Shown piece by piece: positions 25,074 through 37,495 of a DNA stretch of 64,000 nucleotides. Every line of letters begins with the position of its first letter. The stretch's first letter is position 1. The position numbers and the translations under genes were made by a program. The DNA is taken from NCBI GenBank assembly GCA_947568835.1, contig OX387604.1, positions 26,565,076-26,629,075 on the forward strand, in the 5' to 3' direction. The notes beneath the pieces were generated by a model that was not told where the DNA came from, made no database searches, and worked only from the letters and a program-made list of their open reading frames with translations. The stretch comes from Protonemura montana (lineage: Eukaryota; Arthropoda; Insecta; Plecoptera; Nemouridae).

Positions 25074-26501
25074 TACAGGTTCTTAAATTTGTTCCGAGTC
25101 ATCACCGCCAATCTGTAAATTGAAAAAAAATTGTAAATTGGCAATCAATGTATTTTAATATAAAGCAGGGAAGAAAGGGGCAAAAAAAGTAGGAATCTTA
25201 CATATATTTTGTACTGGTACCCTACTTTATTAAAAGCAGTGTACTAAATGGGGTACAGCTATGGAATTTTCACCAAAACCACCTGCCGCAATTCCTTTCT
25301 TAACCTGTTATAGTTCGACCATGCAAACTTTTGTGCCTACTGGCAAGTAGAAAGTGATATTAAAACTATCCCACTGAAAAAAAATGTTAGGCTGTCGAGA
25401 TAAGTTTTATCTTTGTTATTCTATGACCATAGCTTAATCATTCTAATTCGGAAGATGAGAAAGTTAGGTTAAGTTGGGAAGGGCGCACTATCTATTTCGT
25501 AATGAATGCAGTATACATCCAGCATTGTTACCATCCAGTTCAGTTATTTAAAAATATAGAGAAATTGAGAAGATTTTCAGACCTGTTAATGTCGTACGTA
25601 GCAGACAGCACGAGGCTTTTGAAAGTTTACAGCAAAGCCGACAACCGTGCTTGCCAATGCTGCGTTTAGTGACAAATAGAACAAACATTGACCTTGGCGA
25701 GTGCCATACGAATGAGGCGCCAAATTTTAATGAACGATAGGAGTCCTTATACCAGGACTTCTTATCTCCTTTACCCTCTAAAATGCACTGGCACTGGATA
25801 GTCCCAATTAGCATTCGTGTAAGTATCGTTGATTTAGACTCCTTTGCTCCAAAGGCAACTTTCTTACTGGAATCTATGCTACAAATGTATCGAAACACTA
25901 AAAATTCTACATCTTTTGCATCTGGCAAGTTTCGTTTCATTCAATCCTCAGAATTTGTGAAAGATTAGCATAACTTAACAAAAATAAACAGTTCCAACCA
26001 AGCAAAGAAAAGACTTACCTGAAGAGGCCATGCAGCTTCTGTGATAAAACATATCTTAAATTTCTTCTGTTTTAAAACCAGATAAGACCCAGTGCCACAG
26101 CAACTTATGAAATAATTGATCAAACTTCAAGAATTAGTTGCCACAAGTAAAGAACCGAAACATATCTTAAATATGAGCCCTTGAGGCAGCAGCCATTTCT
26201 CCATCTTCTATAAGATGTAATCTATTCATCTATTCATATTATATTCCTATTCTATTGTAAGCCAGTTTGGCTTCCAGCTTGACTGCACTTTTGAGTTCTC
26301 TAAATTTGGTCTCAGCATGCAACACACACAAGAACATGCAACGAAGAAGACGGCAAATTAAAAAGCACCATTTATTATTTTCATTGGAAAATAGCACAAC
26401 AATTTTATCATAATTTAATCTGAAGTTATCAAACATCAATACATTTTCTGACCATGCCAAGGTTTTCACATAAAGTCTCACGATCACTGGCTGTCAGCTT
26501 C
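25074..26501. other. Intergenic region between SNX25 and GTF2H1
   Basis: About 1.4 kb separates the SNX25 stop codon from the GTF2H1 start on the same strand. It should hold the GTF2H1 promoter and 5' UTR and the SNX25 3' UTR. Several short open frames (25548-25940 on minus, 25783-25968 on plus, 26239-26487 on minus) show no recognisable homology. Confidence 0.4.
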
Positions 26502-29500
26502 TTAATTCTGTAGTTCAGGACACAGCTCGGACAGTAAAACACCGATTAGTTCCTAAAATGAATAAACAAATAAAATATGCAAAGAACAATGAAGAAGTCG
26601 ATTACAGCAAAGTTGTTGAAAGGTCACATTGAAAGTTGCAACTTGAAATTTTGAGGTTATACACTTACATAGAGTATTTGCTTATTGAGTAAAGGGTCTT
26701 GAAGAGCATCAAATACTTTGGTAGCTCCGAGCCGAGCATTGTGGTGACCAACCAAATTGCTCAAGATAAGTGGAATATTACTCAAAAGGTATTCCCGAAC
26801 TTCCTGCCTGTAAGCAACCAACAAAGTTAATAATGCAAAAAATGCTTTACCCACAGCAAAGTTGTAAATCAGCACTGGCTAGTGAGATATTTAAGTGCAG
26901 GAGGCAAAGATAAAATACAATTATGGTAAAAGGAGGTTGAAGAAAATAGAAGGTTTGTTAGGTGGTACTACGGTGGTGCTACGGTGGTATTATGGTTGTA
27001 CCTGATATGCTGTTTTTCTTCCGCTGTTCGATCAGTCAAAGTTTGGTTTAATTCGCCGTCCGGCCACCAGGATTTGATCAACATTTGTATGTAACCGTAC
27101 ACATTTTGCTCGCAGAATAAATCTGCAACAATAACTCGAGCAGCCCTGAAAAAAACAACATTCCACATCAATGTCACATTGAATTGCACGTTGTTTTGCT
27201 GTTTTTATTTGACTTCGCTCCTAAAACCTTGTTCCTTGCCATTGTTCAATTGTATTACCACTAGACCATCAGAATTATTATTATCACTCTACTATTATTA
27301 TCAATAATATTTATTATAACCATATTTTATTAATATTACTTTTATGTCCTATCCTGACGATCCCTAACGGGACTCATGGCTTGTAAATGTTTTTTTTATA
27401 AAAGCCAATAAAGGAAATCGACCTAAGCATTGAACCCCAAATTGCAATTAGTTGATTTCCCAAAACTGTAGCTCACGTGCAATAAAATAAAGATATATCT
27501 GGAAGGTGTAATGAGTCACAAGATGTTTTTAAATTTACTTTAGAGCTTTAAGATAACTTTGATGTCTTTACAATGGTTTTTAGACTCATGCCTACTTGAT
27601 TTATCCTTTGCTTTAGTTTTAACAAAAACTATTTGAAATGGGTTTTGAATGCTAAGTAAAGGTAAAGGTAATACTAAAGTAAAGGTAATGAAAGCTAAGT
27701 AATATAATAATAAATTGTTAGGACTGCTCTCACCCTTGATGAAGTAACAGGTACAAGTTACGAAACATTGGGAAATTTAGTTGTTGTTCACTTAGCATTC
27801 AAAACCCAGTTGAAATAGTTTTTGTTATAACTTTCTTGTCACTTGCCTGTTGATGGTTCTGTTATAAGTCAGTTGAACTGTAGTAATCAAAGTGCGTCTA
27901 ATCCACTTAAAAGTTCGGTTGAGATCACATAACTCATTTAAAAGTGCGTAGAGAGGCTCAGCGATGCTATCAGTCGACTCCCCCCACGTCTTAGAACCTT
28001 CAGTCTTATCTTGAAGCAAAGAAACGTCTTCTTCCGTGTTTTCCTTCGGGCTGGCAAGCTTAAAGAGATTTCCTTCCCAACCACCACTGCAAGGTAACAG
28101 AAACATTTCCAATTATTAATATCATTATTACTATTATCAGAACATCACGTTAAGTGGAGACACTGTCGTATGAAATTTAATTTCGATATTTTTCGTAGGT
28201 TAACTCGCTTTTGACACTTTTCATGCTCAAAAGATCTCCATCAATGTTTACCTCAACGATTGATATACATGTAACGATATTAAAAAGCGAGTTAACCTAC
28301 GAGAAATATCGAAATTAAATTTCATACGACAGAGGCTCCACTTAACGTGATGTTCCGGTACTCTGCATTTTTGTCGGTAAGGTAGTCATTTGGCGGCCAT
28401 ATTTCACGCAGAGACTGTAACATTGACGTTAACGGTATTATTATCATATTTATTATAAATATATTTTATTAATATTACTTTTATGTACTATCCTGACAAT
28501 CCCAAATGGGATTTATGGCCTGTAAATGTTTTTTTATTTAAGCCAATAAAGGAAATCAATCAATCATTAGCCACTAGTGGAAAAAAATAATGCAATTGTT
28601 CATCTAGATAATAACAAGAACATATTTATAAATATTAAAAACAGTAAAATACTAGTAAAGCACAACAACCCTGATCCTCCTTCAAAACTACAAGTTGTTT
28701 AAACTCTATGCTTGTGTTGTTCTTGTCGGCTACCTTTTAAATATTGCAGCGATAGAGAACTTATTTTTCTTCTGCGTTGGCTCCGTTTGCTTCAAGTGAT
28801 CGGAGCTGGGACTAAGGAATGTATAGAGAGCTTCGCATTGATTTAGTCTTTCGTCTTCCAAGACAAATTCCAAAAACTTCTGTGTTTGAACTTTAGCTTT
28901 TTCTAAGCCACGTTTCACCGTGCTTTTGCCCAAGCGGAACTTCAGCTGCGACGGCAACTCAAAATGTTTCACCTCCGCGTTCAACTGACTGGAATCAGAG
29001 TAAACATGTGAAACAAAACATAGACTTCCTGTCGTAGCAAGGTCAAGTGTTGCTTAGTTTTCATCCCTCCAACCTCTCTCCCGAACAGAACTGGTCATGT
29101 GTATGATAGTCACACATCCAATACCTGACACAACGCAGTGTTGCTTAACTTTCATCCCTCCAACCTCTCTCCAGAACAGAACACGTCATGTGTATAATAG
29201 TCACCCATCCAATACCTGACTCAGCGCAGTGTTGCTTAACTTCGGTGATCTAACGAGAACCGGTGTTTCCAACACGTTCGGTCACAATCAGCGTAACACG
29301 GAAAAACATTTCTTTTGATTTCTTGTGACAAATCTTAACCCAACTTACCACAGTTTCCGGTGCAAGTCATGGAAGTCGCTTAGTTTTCTGAGGACCACCC
29401 AGCCCGTGGAAACAGCGTCTGAATTTTGGTCATCCTCCAAAATATGGACGACCAAGACAAATTGGGGAGACTCCTTATCCTCAGCAATCTGTGGAATTAT

Positions 29501-32500
29501 TAAAAAAAAAACCAAGCTACAAACAGAGCGTAACGGAAGACAACTTAACTTCTAAATGCACTAGCGTGGTTCTATCTTGACCCAATCTTTTCATGGGGCA
29601 TATACAAGCTTAAAACTCAATCACATCTTCTACAACTCTCCAGTGCTTCATGATCTTACCTCAGTATGTTGAACTACAACCCTCCACTGTCCCAGGTGTT
29701 CACTCCAAGTTTCTGTTCTGATTACATGTGCTTCTAATTGTTGCATATCTCCTTTCAGTCCCTCAAGCTCTGATTCCAGTTGAGCTAGGACTCGTGATTC
29801 AGGTTTTAGTGAGGTTCTCAAAGCTTGCAAGGCTTGAGCTTTGTTCTCCAGTTTTTGTTGCAACTCAGTAAGCTTACGACGAGAATAGTTGGACTTGTCT
29901 TCTGTCTCTTCACTTACTGGCTGGTCATCAGCTGTTATCTGGTCATCAGCTGTTGCCTGCTCATCAGCTGGGAGGAAACATAGCAACTCAATTACAGGTC
30001 AAATACAACTCAATAAATTATTATTATTATTATTTTTGGTGTTTAACGACGCACTGTTTTGACATCTGGCCATGCGGCACTGGTCTAATAGCGTCGGTGA
30101 ATGAGCGGATGATGATGAGGATGATGATGAACCTACACGTAGCCTACTCCTGTCGAAGACCAAGGGGACCACCGGCTTAACGTCCCTTCCGAAGGACGGT
30201 ACAACGCGAACAACAGGATTCCTCCACAAATCCATGCTGTCGAGAGGTTGATAAGCAAGGCAAGTGAAGTTGCTGTACTAACTTTCATCCCTCCAACCTC
30301 TCTCCCGAACAGAACTGGTCATGTGTATGATGATCACCCATCAAATACCTGACTCAGCGCAGTGTTGCTTAACTTCGGTGATCTAACGAGAACCGGTGTT
30401 TCCAACACGCCAAACCATTCGTACAACTCAATCAAGCTTCTCACAATGTACATTTGTATAGGAGCTCTGCGGTTAAGTATTTTGTTTCATGAAAGAGATT
30501 TAATAATCGGGTTCTTGTAGAAAACTTTACGATAGAAAAGCAATCACTTGATAAATGTCAAGCAGTAAGTCACTACTTACCCATGTCTCTTTCTTCTAAA
30601 TCTGGACACTCTAGTGCAGTTACCATCTTTGGATACAGGTCAGTCAATAAAAAATTAGCGTAGAGCTTTTCTAAAACACGTAGAACCGAATCTTGTTGCT
30701 CGAAGAAAACTTCGGGTCCATCGTCGCCCAGGAGAAATGCTTCCATTCGTTTCATCGTCACCTGGAAATGCAAGTAATTAGTTGGATACCAAACGACACC
30801 CTGCTAATTAAATCCTCGTTTCTCTAACTATATATACTTTGTCGGTTTTAATTGGAGCCGACGGTGTGTGTATATACTGGTAGAATATCTCAGCCCCAAG
30901 GTCGTGCCAATAGCAGCGATGAGCAAGTCTTAGCTGCTCCACAGCCGTCCAGAATCCGATCAAATCAGGGCTTTCATTTTGCTTCAAGTGCTCGTTCAAG
31001 ATGAGCCGGCCTTTCACGTTGTTAAGCACAATCAGAAGAGGCAGAGGCTAAAATATTAAACATTCAAGTGTTACAAGGCAGATATGGCGCTCTCACTACC
31101 AGGATAGCCGGCCACCAGGATCGAACCTGATATGCAAGTCCAGGATAGCCCAGGATAGCCGGCCACTAGGATCAAACCTGGGACCTCTCGAATGCAAGGC
31201 AGACATGGCGCTCTCACTACCAGGATAGCCGGCCACCAGGATCGAACCTGGGACCTCTCGAATGCAAGACAGACATGGCGCTCTCACTACCAGGATAGCC
31301 GGCCTGCAGGATCAAACCTGGGACCTCTCGAATGCAAGGCAGACATGGCGCTCTCACTACCAGGATAGCCGGCCACCAGGATCGAACCTGGGACCTCCCG
31401 AATGCAAGGCAGACATGGCGCTCTCACTACCAGGATAGCCGGCTACCAGGATCGAATCTGGGATTTTTTAAATTTAAACCAGGTATATATTCTCACTTCA
31501 ACTCTAGAATCATAGAGTTCTTGTTCAATTTTTCCCAGAAAAAAACAACAAAAACCCATTCACAAAATTTCTTGCTAGATTTTCAAATCATAGATCAAAA
31601 TAATTAAAAATGTACTTATGCTAATAAAATGAATGGAAATGTTTTGACTTGCCTCTTTTTCCACAATGGAGCTTGCTTCAACGCCCTCTTCCAGCTCCTC
31701 ATCTGGATATCCTTTCCATCCCAAGGAATGCAGCTTTTTCTCACAAACACTTTTCGCTTGCAAGTAGTTCGCAATATTTTTAGTCGGGGTTTGCTGTCCC
31801 AAACTTGTGCTGGAGACCAACAGAGGACTTGATGCAGCAGAGTCTAGGTCTTGTGCTTGGTTGAGATTCTCTAGATTTGTTACAGACATTATGTCAGAGA
31901 CAATGTCATACCTGCAAAAGAAAACAAATATAATAACTGCATAACTGCCACCGCACAGCCACTAAAAGCGTTGAGTGTAGGTTCTAGGTAGAGAAACAAC
32001 GTCAATGTTACAGTTTCACGTAAATAAACTGATAGATTCACAAAGAATTTAAATGCAAGATGTATTGTTCCTTCATAATTTCCTGGTTAATTTTCAAACT
32101 CCCCGGTGAAGACTAGCTTTATTTTGCATTCTAAAGTTGCCAACATGTAGTTAGTGACTTCAGAATCCACCAGGTTGTGGCAAGGTAACGCTAATACAAT
32201 TTCATTCAAACCTACAGGCATAACCAACAATCCTGAAGATATCAGCGCCAACTTAGACTTTTTAAGTCCTTGTGAGAACCACAAGTCTATATCAACAAAG
32301 CAAATCCGCTACAAAAAACAATGTGCTTACCTCACTTGCTTCAAAACTTCGATATCATTCGAATTCCTTATGACTTTAATGAGATCTTCATAACTTTCTG
32401 GACGATCGTAAGATCGCTTGCTTTCCAGCTGCGAGGAATGTTCCTTGTGTACTTCGGCGTAAACCATAATCATCTCGTTGATAAAATCAGGATGCGTTAT

Positions 32501-34211
32501 CGTGTCAATACTGGGAAATAAAACTGAAATATACGAAAAATATAAATTATTCAGAATCTGGCAGTTTTTATTTCTAATAATAAATAAGAGGTTTTTATTA
32601 ACCTTTACACCCATTTAAGTTGGGGATACACTTTTTTAATTTTTCATACATTTTCCAATATTATCACATAATTATAACATAATGCAGTTAATTTAAAGCA
32701 ACCCAGATAATCTTACAAGCTTGCAAGTGAGTATTTAGTATCGTGTGAAATCTTACCCTTGCAAGTGAGTATTTCTCTGAGAAGATGTTTAACTGGCTCA
32801 GCTGCTGAATAAGATGGTGGAAAGAATAGCACGAGAACAGCTGATGTAATTTGTCGCAGGTAATCTTTCTCGGATTCAATTGAACACAAATGCGGCAGTA
32901 AGTTGTATGCTGGTTGTTTATTTCGTGCGCTGGAAAAAACAACAAAATGGAAATATTCAATTTTTCAATTGCAATTTCTTATAGCAACTAAATTAGCAAG
33001 TTGTACGTTTAAAAATGGCACTTCACAGTAAAGTCCCTAATGCTCTTAGTTCCACAATCATCAATTAAAAAAAAAAAAACACTTCAAATTCAAATCAGAC
33101 ATAAAATATTTTTATAAGTTTTCATTTAAGTTTTGACAATTTTGCAATCACTTGTTTTCTTTTCTCAATTAAAATTCAATTATATTTTATTTAACTCTTA
33201 AACTCTTTTAACTTTTAATATTTAAATTTAAAACTACAATAATCAGGTTAAAACTTGAGAATCCATTAAGAAACAAACGATTTGTTCCCAACATCTGGTA
33301 GAATTTAAAATTAAGAGCATAAGCTGTCATTCATGGCTTGGTCATAGACACTTGCCAATCAAGTACAATTTCTCAACATAAAAAAAACTGTTTGATTCAA
33401 GAACTATATGATGATATATATTTGTTTTTTAGAACAATAATTTAAAAAAAAAGTGAAGAAGTGTTGTAGATAATACTTACGTTGTAGATTTTACGTTTTT
33501 TATGTGCTCAAAATGATTGAGGAATCGATTCATAAAATTAACACAAATTAATTTCGCTAAATCGATCCTTGCCAGACGCTCTTGTAGATTTTGTACAATC
33601 TTCCAGAGATCCTCCCTTTAAGACAATAAATTATTGAATTGAAACAATACACATCTAGAAACGTATTGATCACCTAACTCTCAAGTACATTGTTCATCTC
33701 ACTTCACATCCTGGACTAGTTGAGTTGATGATCCAAAACCTTGCTCAGTACTCCATGAGCCCACAAAATCTCGTAGGGACAAGTCTATAAGTTGCTGTAA
33801 GCTGTCATCAACTAGTCGTCCGAAAACAGCTGGCAAACGCTTTGGCTTGGATTTCTCACGTTCTAATTCCTGCAACAAACGATTTTATTTCAAACATAAC
33901 AAAAATATTCTATTGCCTGTCATAACGGTGGTAGCAGGTGGTAGTTTTCTTATGATAAATACCTTAAGACACTCCCGCAGTCTTGATAACTCATTCGACG
34001 AAACTTCTGTCAACCGTTTACTACTAGATATTACAGATACATTAAATTTGTTGGTTATAGCGTGGAGCACAATAATAGCAAGTACAACCACTAGTACTAG
34101 AAATATAAACAATAGGTTGAGTATCCATTGAGGTACAATAATGAGTGTTGTCACAGCTACAACTAAACTTGCAAGCAGTGCCACTAATATACTTGTTTTC
34201 AAATCATCCAT
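26502..34211 (-). CDS. SNX25: Sorting nexin 25 (PXA-RGS-PX-nexin C)
   Basis: Fifteen exons, high to low: 34211-33963, 33869-33703, 33615-33481, 32929-32757, 32523-32331, 31911-31653, 31047-30838, 30761-30581, 29967-29660, 29489-29349, 28988-28734, 28086-27847, 27145-27002, 26807-26669, 26552-26502; about 947 residues (human about 840). SNX25 is a membrane-anchored sorting nexin acting at endosomes/ER contacts and in TGF-beta receptor turnover. Two N-terminal hydrophobic segments (about residues 8-55) are followed by the PXA domain (exons 2-5, ending LFPSIDTITHPDFINEM). RGS is in exons 7-8 (LIGFWTAVEQLRLAH). A coiled coil lies in exon 9, PX in exons 9-11 (GWVVLRKLSDFHDLHRKL) and nexin C in exons 12-15 (TFKWIRRTLITTVQL; VGHHNARLGATKVFDALQ; IGVLLSELCPEL). 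Two introns use GC donors (31653, 27847). Exon 10 carries one extra T (29454-29462) that breaks the frame inside PX; the total is 2845 nt, one more than a multiple of three. Confidence 0.95.
27290..27422 (+). mobile_element. Non-LTR retroposon 3' end (copy 2)
   Basis: Same tail as 17821-17940: gacgatccctaacgggactc, ggcttgtaaatg, a T-run and ccaataaaggaaatc. It lies in an SNX25 intron. Confidence 0.65.
27570..27830. mobile_element. Foldback element with hammerhead-like motif, copy 2 (diverged)
   Basis: The left arm repeats the 13737 element (ggtttttagactcatgcctac, ctatttgaaatgggttttga). At 27736-27765 it reads TTGATGA, GTAAC, an 8-nt loop, GTTAC and GAAAC. The loop differs from copy 1 (AGGTACAA versus TAGTATAT), but the 5-bp stem and GAAA are kept. 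It lies in the SNX25 intron beside the 27847 GC donor. Confidence 0.6.
28138..28432. mobile_element. Foldback (MITE-like) element, copy 3 without outer ends
   Basis: The inverted arms match 577-991, but the outermost part of the arms is missing on the left. The right arm ends at cattgacgtt. A retroposon 3' end follows directly at 28433-28565. It lies in an SNX25 intron. Confidence 0.75.
28433..28565 (+). mobile_element. Non-LTR retroposon 3' end (copy 3)
   Basis: Third copy of the same tail, with gacaatcccaaatgggattt, ggcctgtaaatg, aataaaggaaatc and (aatc)n. It abuts the foldback copy, suggesting nested insertion. Confidence 0.6.
29042..29282 (-). mobile_element. 5S-SINE head-only fragment with tandem heads
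   Basis: Two successive head units (tttcatccctccaacctctc ... caatacctgac) plus the 5S-like start, with no body or tail. It lies between SNX25 exons 10 and 11. Confidence 0.7.
30013..30421 (-). mobile_element. 5S rRNA-derived SINE, copy 5
   Basis: Tail (tta)n plus ggtgtttaacgacgcactg, a body with a small deletion near 30135, and a full 5S-like head up to 30421. It lies in the SNX25 intron between exons 8 and 9. Confidence 0.83.
31083..31455 (-). repeat. Tandem array of tRNA-Ala-like units, 70-bp period, about five copies
   Basis: On the minus strand each 70-bp unit reads GGCTATCCTGGTAGTGAGAG (D arm), CCTTGCATTC (an anticodon-loop-like TGC), GAGGTCCC, then AGGTTCGATCCTGG (T arm, intact B box GGTTCGATCC). 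Adjacent units share a self-complementary GCCGGC where the acceptor stems would meet. The T and variable regions are very close to animal tRNA-Ala(TGC), but the D arm is altered. Units at the edges are truncated. It lies in the SNX25 intron between exons 6 and 7. Confidence 0.72.
31968..32017. mobile_element. Solo terminal fragment of the foldback element
   Basis: Only the outer about 50 bp of the family (gcgttgagtgtaggttctag ... caatgttacag) is present, in an SNX25 intron. Confidence 0.7.
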
Positions 34212-35658
34212 TCTTCTGGTGGTTCGTCACTCTGAAAATTAATAAATTTAGCACATCAAACCAAATTGATTTCGGATCTATCAAAGTATTGGCTTTGGTG
34301 GAATCTAGAAGAATTACTTTTTCTGAGAGGTAACTTAGGCTGGGCCATAACCTACCCGAGGACCCGCCAATGCAGGAACCCTCGTTAGTTTGTAGGTTAT
34401 GTGCTCATTTGATAATAATTAGAACGAAAATATGGAGGAAGCTTAGTGGCAATATTTACATGTTTGAAATTTTGTAGTTTCACATGATGGCGTTGTTACT
34501 TTGCCTCATTGTGTTCCCGGTGTCTGAACCCAAAGTCTGAACCCGATGTGTACGATCCATCCGTAACAGACCCACTACAACAGGTCCAAATCAGTTACTA
34601 CGCAAGGTCTATTCGCAGGTCTGCCGTGCAAGTAGTACTACCCAGACACTCCAGAAATGGGTGGTGCCGACCAAAGATTCCATGTAAAATGCAAATTCCC
34701 CGCATCCTTCATCTCTTCCCGAATAGAGATGAGGTTGACTTAATCGTCCTCTTCAGTCCTCCCTTTATGCATGGAGGCTGATAAGAAATTAAGCGGTGCT
34801 TTGTATCCAGTATCCGTGTATTCAGCGGTGCTAATAGTCACTTCTCAGCCATGCGCTTTCGGGATCAGTCGGGAGCTGGTCGGGATCTTTACAGAGCTGT
34901 CTCCTAGCAAAGAAAACCGTCACTATTCAAAGTGTTCGCGGTAACTGATCGTAGGCGTTCACTGCTTGATTGTGCTGTGTGTAATATGCATTATACTAGT
35001 ACACTACGATTACAATCATTTTGTGGTTAGATCATCTTTCCTGTAAATGGGTGGCACCACACATTCTATGTGACTCTTTGTTACTCTACAAAACTTTATT
35101 ACTACTCGTTCCAATTTACATGTTATGGATTTGGATGTCTGGGAAGATCAAGGTTTGTTTATTCTATCGATTTCATTTCCTAAAATGTCATTTCTTAACA
35201 AAGAATCTCAACCCGTTTACAAGTACTTATTATTATTATTATTATTAGTAACCAGTTATAATGATTGACTTGTCTTATACGTATACCATGTATGTGTCCT
35301 GAGACAGAAATAAATAAATACAATACAAATACAATACTTCCATTGGAAATTACATTTTATACTTAGAAGTTGGTACAATAATTGATCGACTTGAAAAAAT
35401 TGCTGGGTGTCTGTACCGTTAAAGTCCATACCAGGGAGTGATTAAACTTGCCAAGGACTAACGAAGGTTTACATAATTCACAGAAGTTATTTGAAAGAAA
35501 CGATTCATGAAAATACTGCTGTTAAATTGAGCTATTTTGATAAAGCCTCGCTAACATCAATTGGCATCGTCGATAACTCTAGAGGCAACAAAGCAAGCAG
35601 TAGAAAGTTGTAAAGTCCAGCTTTACCAAAATGTATCAAACAATTTTTCTGTGAAACA
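34212..35658. other. Intergenic region between SNX25 and MAD2L2 (divergent promoters)
   Basis: SNX25 starts leftward at 34211 and MAD2L2 runs rightward, so both promoters should lie here. An open frame at 34509-34781 has no recognised homology. A (TTA)n run lies at 35228-35247. I see no clear repeat family. Confidence 0.35.
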
Positions 35659-36142
35659 ATGCAAAAGCAAAAGAAATGTATGTAATATTTTAAAGGAGTT
35701 GATACGTTAAACCCTTGTTTAAGTTTGCAGATACGAAAATATTCACAAATTGTTTCGCTTTCAGGAAATATTTCAGGAGCAACCTGGTTGATTGTCTGTG
35801 ATGTAGGCTTGAGAAGCTCAGGTGCATGTCAACCTGGCCACCTTCACCCCAGTTACCTACTTCTACATCTTGGCTTTTGTTTGAAATTAACCGGCTTAGC
35901 TTTGTTCAATTATTCAACAATACAAAAATCAATCGTAATATTCATGAAAAAATGTGTATGTTTCTTCCTTTTCAAATTTGCATACATTTCATTCTTAAAA
36001 CTAGATATTGGATTCGGTTTTACTACACCAATATAGATTAGGCATATAACTAAAATCTAGTTTTCAATTAGAAAACAGACCTGTAAGAACACCAGAATTT
36101 GGCCAAAACCAAAACTTAATTTGAATATTTCTTCATTTGCAG

Positions 36143-37049
36143 GGTCAAAAAAAATCATTGCATTTCTGGAAGCAGCAATACATAATGTGGTTTACACAAG
36201 ACGCCTTTACCCGTCATCATCGTTTACTAGTAAACAAATATATGGAGTTCCAATTAAAATGTGTACTCATCCAGGAGTAAGTGGGTACATAACAAGCTGT
36301 CTAAAGCGTATTGAGGAACTTTTAAACACGAGTGAAATTGAAAGTGTCCACCTTGTACTGGAGCATGAAAATTCAGAGCCTCTGGAATCCATTGTTTTCA
36401 ACTTTACAAATGCATACACATCAAAGTGCTTGTAAGTGATGAAATATTTACATATCATTATTCGGTGTTACGTCTGTATTTTCTGTATCTAATTTGGGTC
36501 CTGGTTACGCTTGTGAATATGCAAACAATGAAGCCAATTCTTAGTTATGGCAATACCAGTATTTTGAGAAAATTTATTTTTGTTTGAATTTTGCAGGCAG
36601 GATTTTTTGTTAAAAGAATCCATAACACTTTTTGAACAATTTTGTCGGAATTCACTAAGTGCATCACACTCTCATCTCTGCCCCCGCCCAACGAGCTCAT
36701 CTTTCAAAATAGAAATTGTGACATCAACAGCAGCGTGGCAGTCAATTCTACTCAATCCTGGACACTCAGTAAGCATAATTTCATTCATCATTGTCAATAA
36801 TATCACCTATCTTCAATTGATTCTTAAGATACACAAACCAATGTGCTCTTATTAACTGAATTTTACTTACAGAATTCTCTATGGTGTGAATCACAAAGAC
36901 CCATGGAAACGTTGGGCTCGCTGGAAGCAGAAATTAGCCCGGTGGAATCTTTTAACACCAGTTTATTATCAGTACACAATGTTATATACGCTACCAACTC
37001 TGCAACCCACAACACCATCCATCAGACCAGAGACTCACAAAATACATGA
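36143..37049 (+). CDS. MAD2L2: MAD2L2/REV7 HORMA-domain protein (first exon tentative)
   Basis: Exons 36143-36431, 36597-36768 and 36873-37049 (stop TGA), joined in phase with GT-AG splices; AATAAA follows at about 37134. REV7 is the HORMA adaptor of DNA polymerase zeta and shieldin and closes a safety-belt loop around partner peptides. The first listed exon matches family positions well: AFLEAAIHNVVYTRRLYP, YGVPIKMCTHPGVSGYI, then HLVLEHENSEPLESIVFNF. The second covers the middle of the HORMA fold. The last is more diverged but aligns to the seat-belt end (SPVESFNTSLLSVHNVIY). The 5' end lacks about 15 residues. A candidate first exon at 35659-35677 (ATG, MQKQKK, donor gtatgt) would join in phase through a Trp codon, but it is short and unproven. 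Its neighbours are unrelated housekeeping genes. Confidence 0.85.
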
Positions 37050-37495
37050 CTTGCTTTTAAGCAAAGTATCTTAGTACTTCATTGTTTAATCTCGATGCAT
37101 ATCTTCTTATTTTTTAAGGCTATAAGGAGATGAATAAAAAGATCAAAATAAAACAAAGTTTAAACTTTCTGATTTGCCATACTCGAACTGAATTCGAACT
37201 CGAACCTTCACTTGTTCCCTGATAAAGACTGCCGTTGAAAAGTTAAGTAAGATGAACTTTGATTAGAGACAATGGTAAAGTGGAAGTGTAAACAGCAATG
37301 TCAAGTACGTTTAATGTCTTAGATCTTTTCTCAGAGTATGTTAATTGCATGTGAACTTTAACAAAACAAAAAATTTAATTAAGATGAACCAATTTTTAGA
37401 AAAAAACGTTTATTATCTAATAAATTTCGTCCTGTATTACAGTTTTGGTATGCACTAGTGGCTGTTTACTATTTCATGAATCTTGATTGGAAATT

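Noticed and set aside
31096..31607. Short frames (minus 31287-31096, plus 31332-31607)
   Set aside because: Translations of the tRNA-like array and its flank.
34509..34781. Plus frame of 90 codons as a gene
   Set aside because: No recognised homology and no splice partners; left as intergenic.
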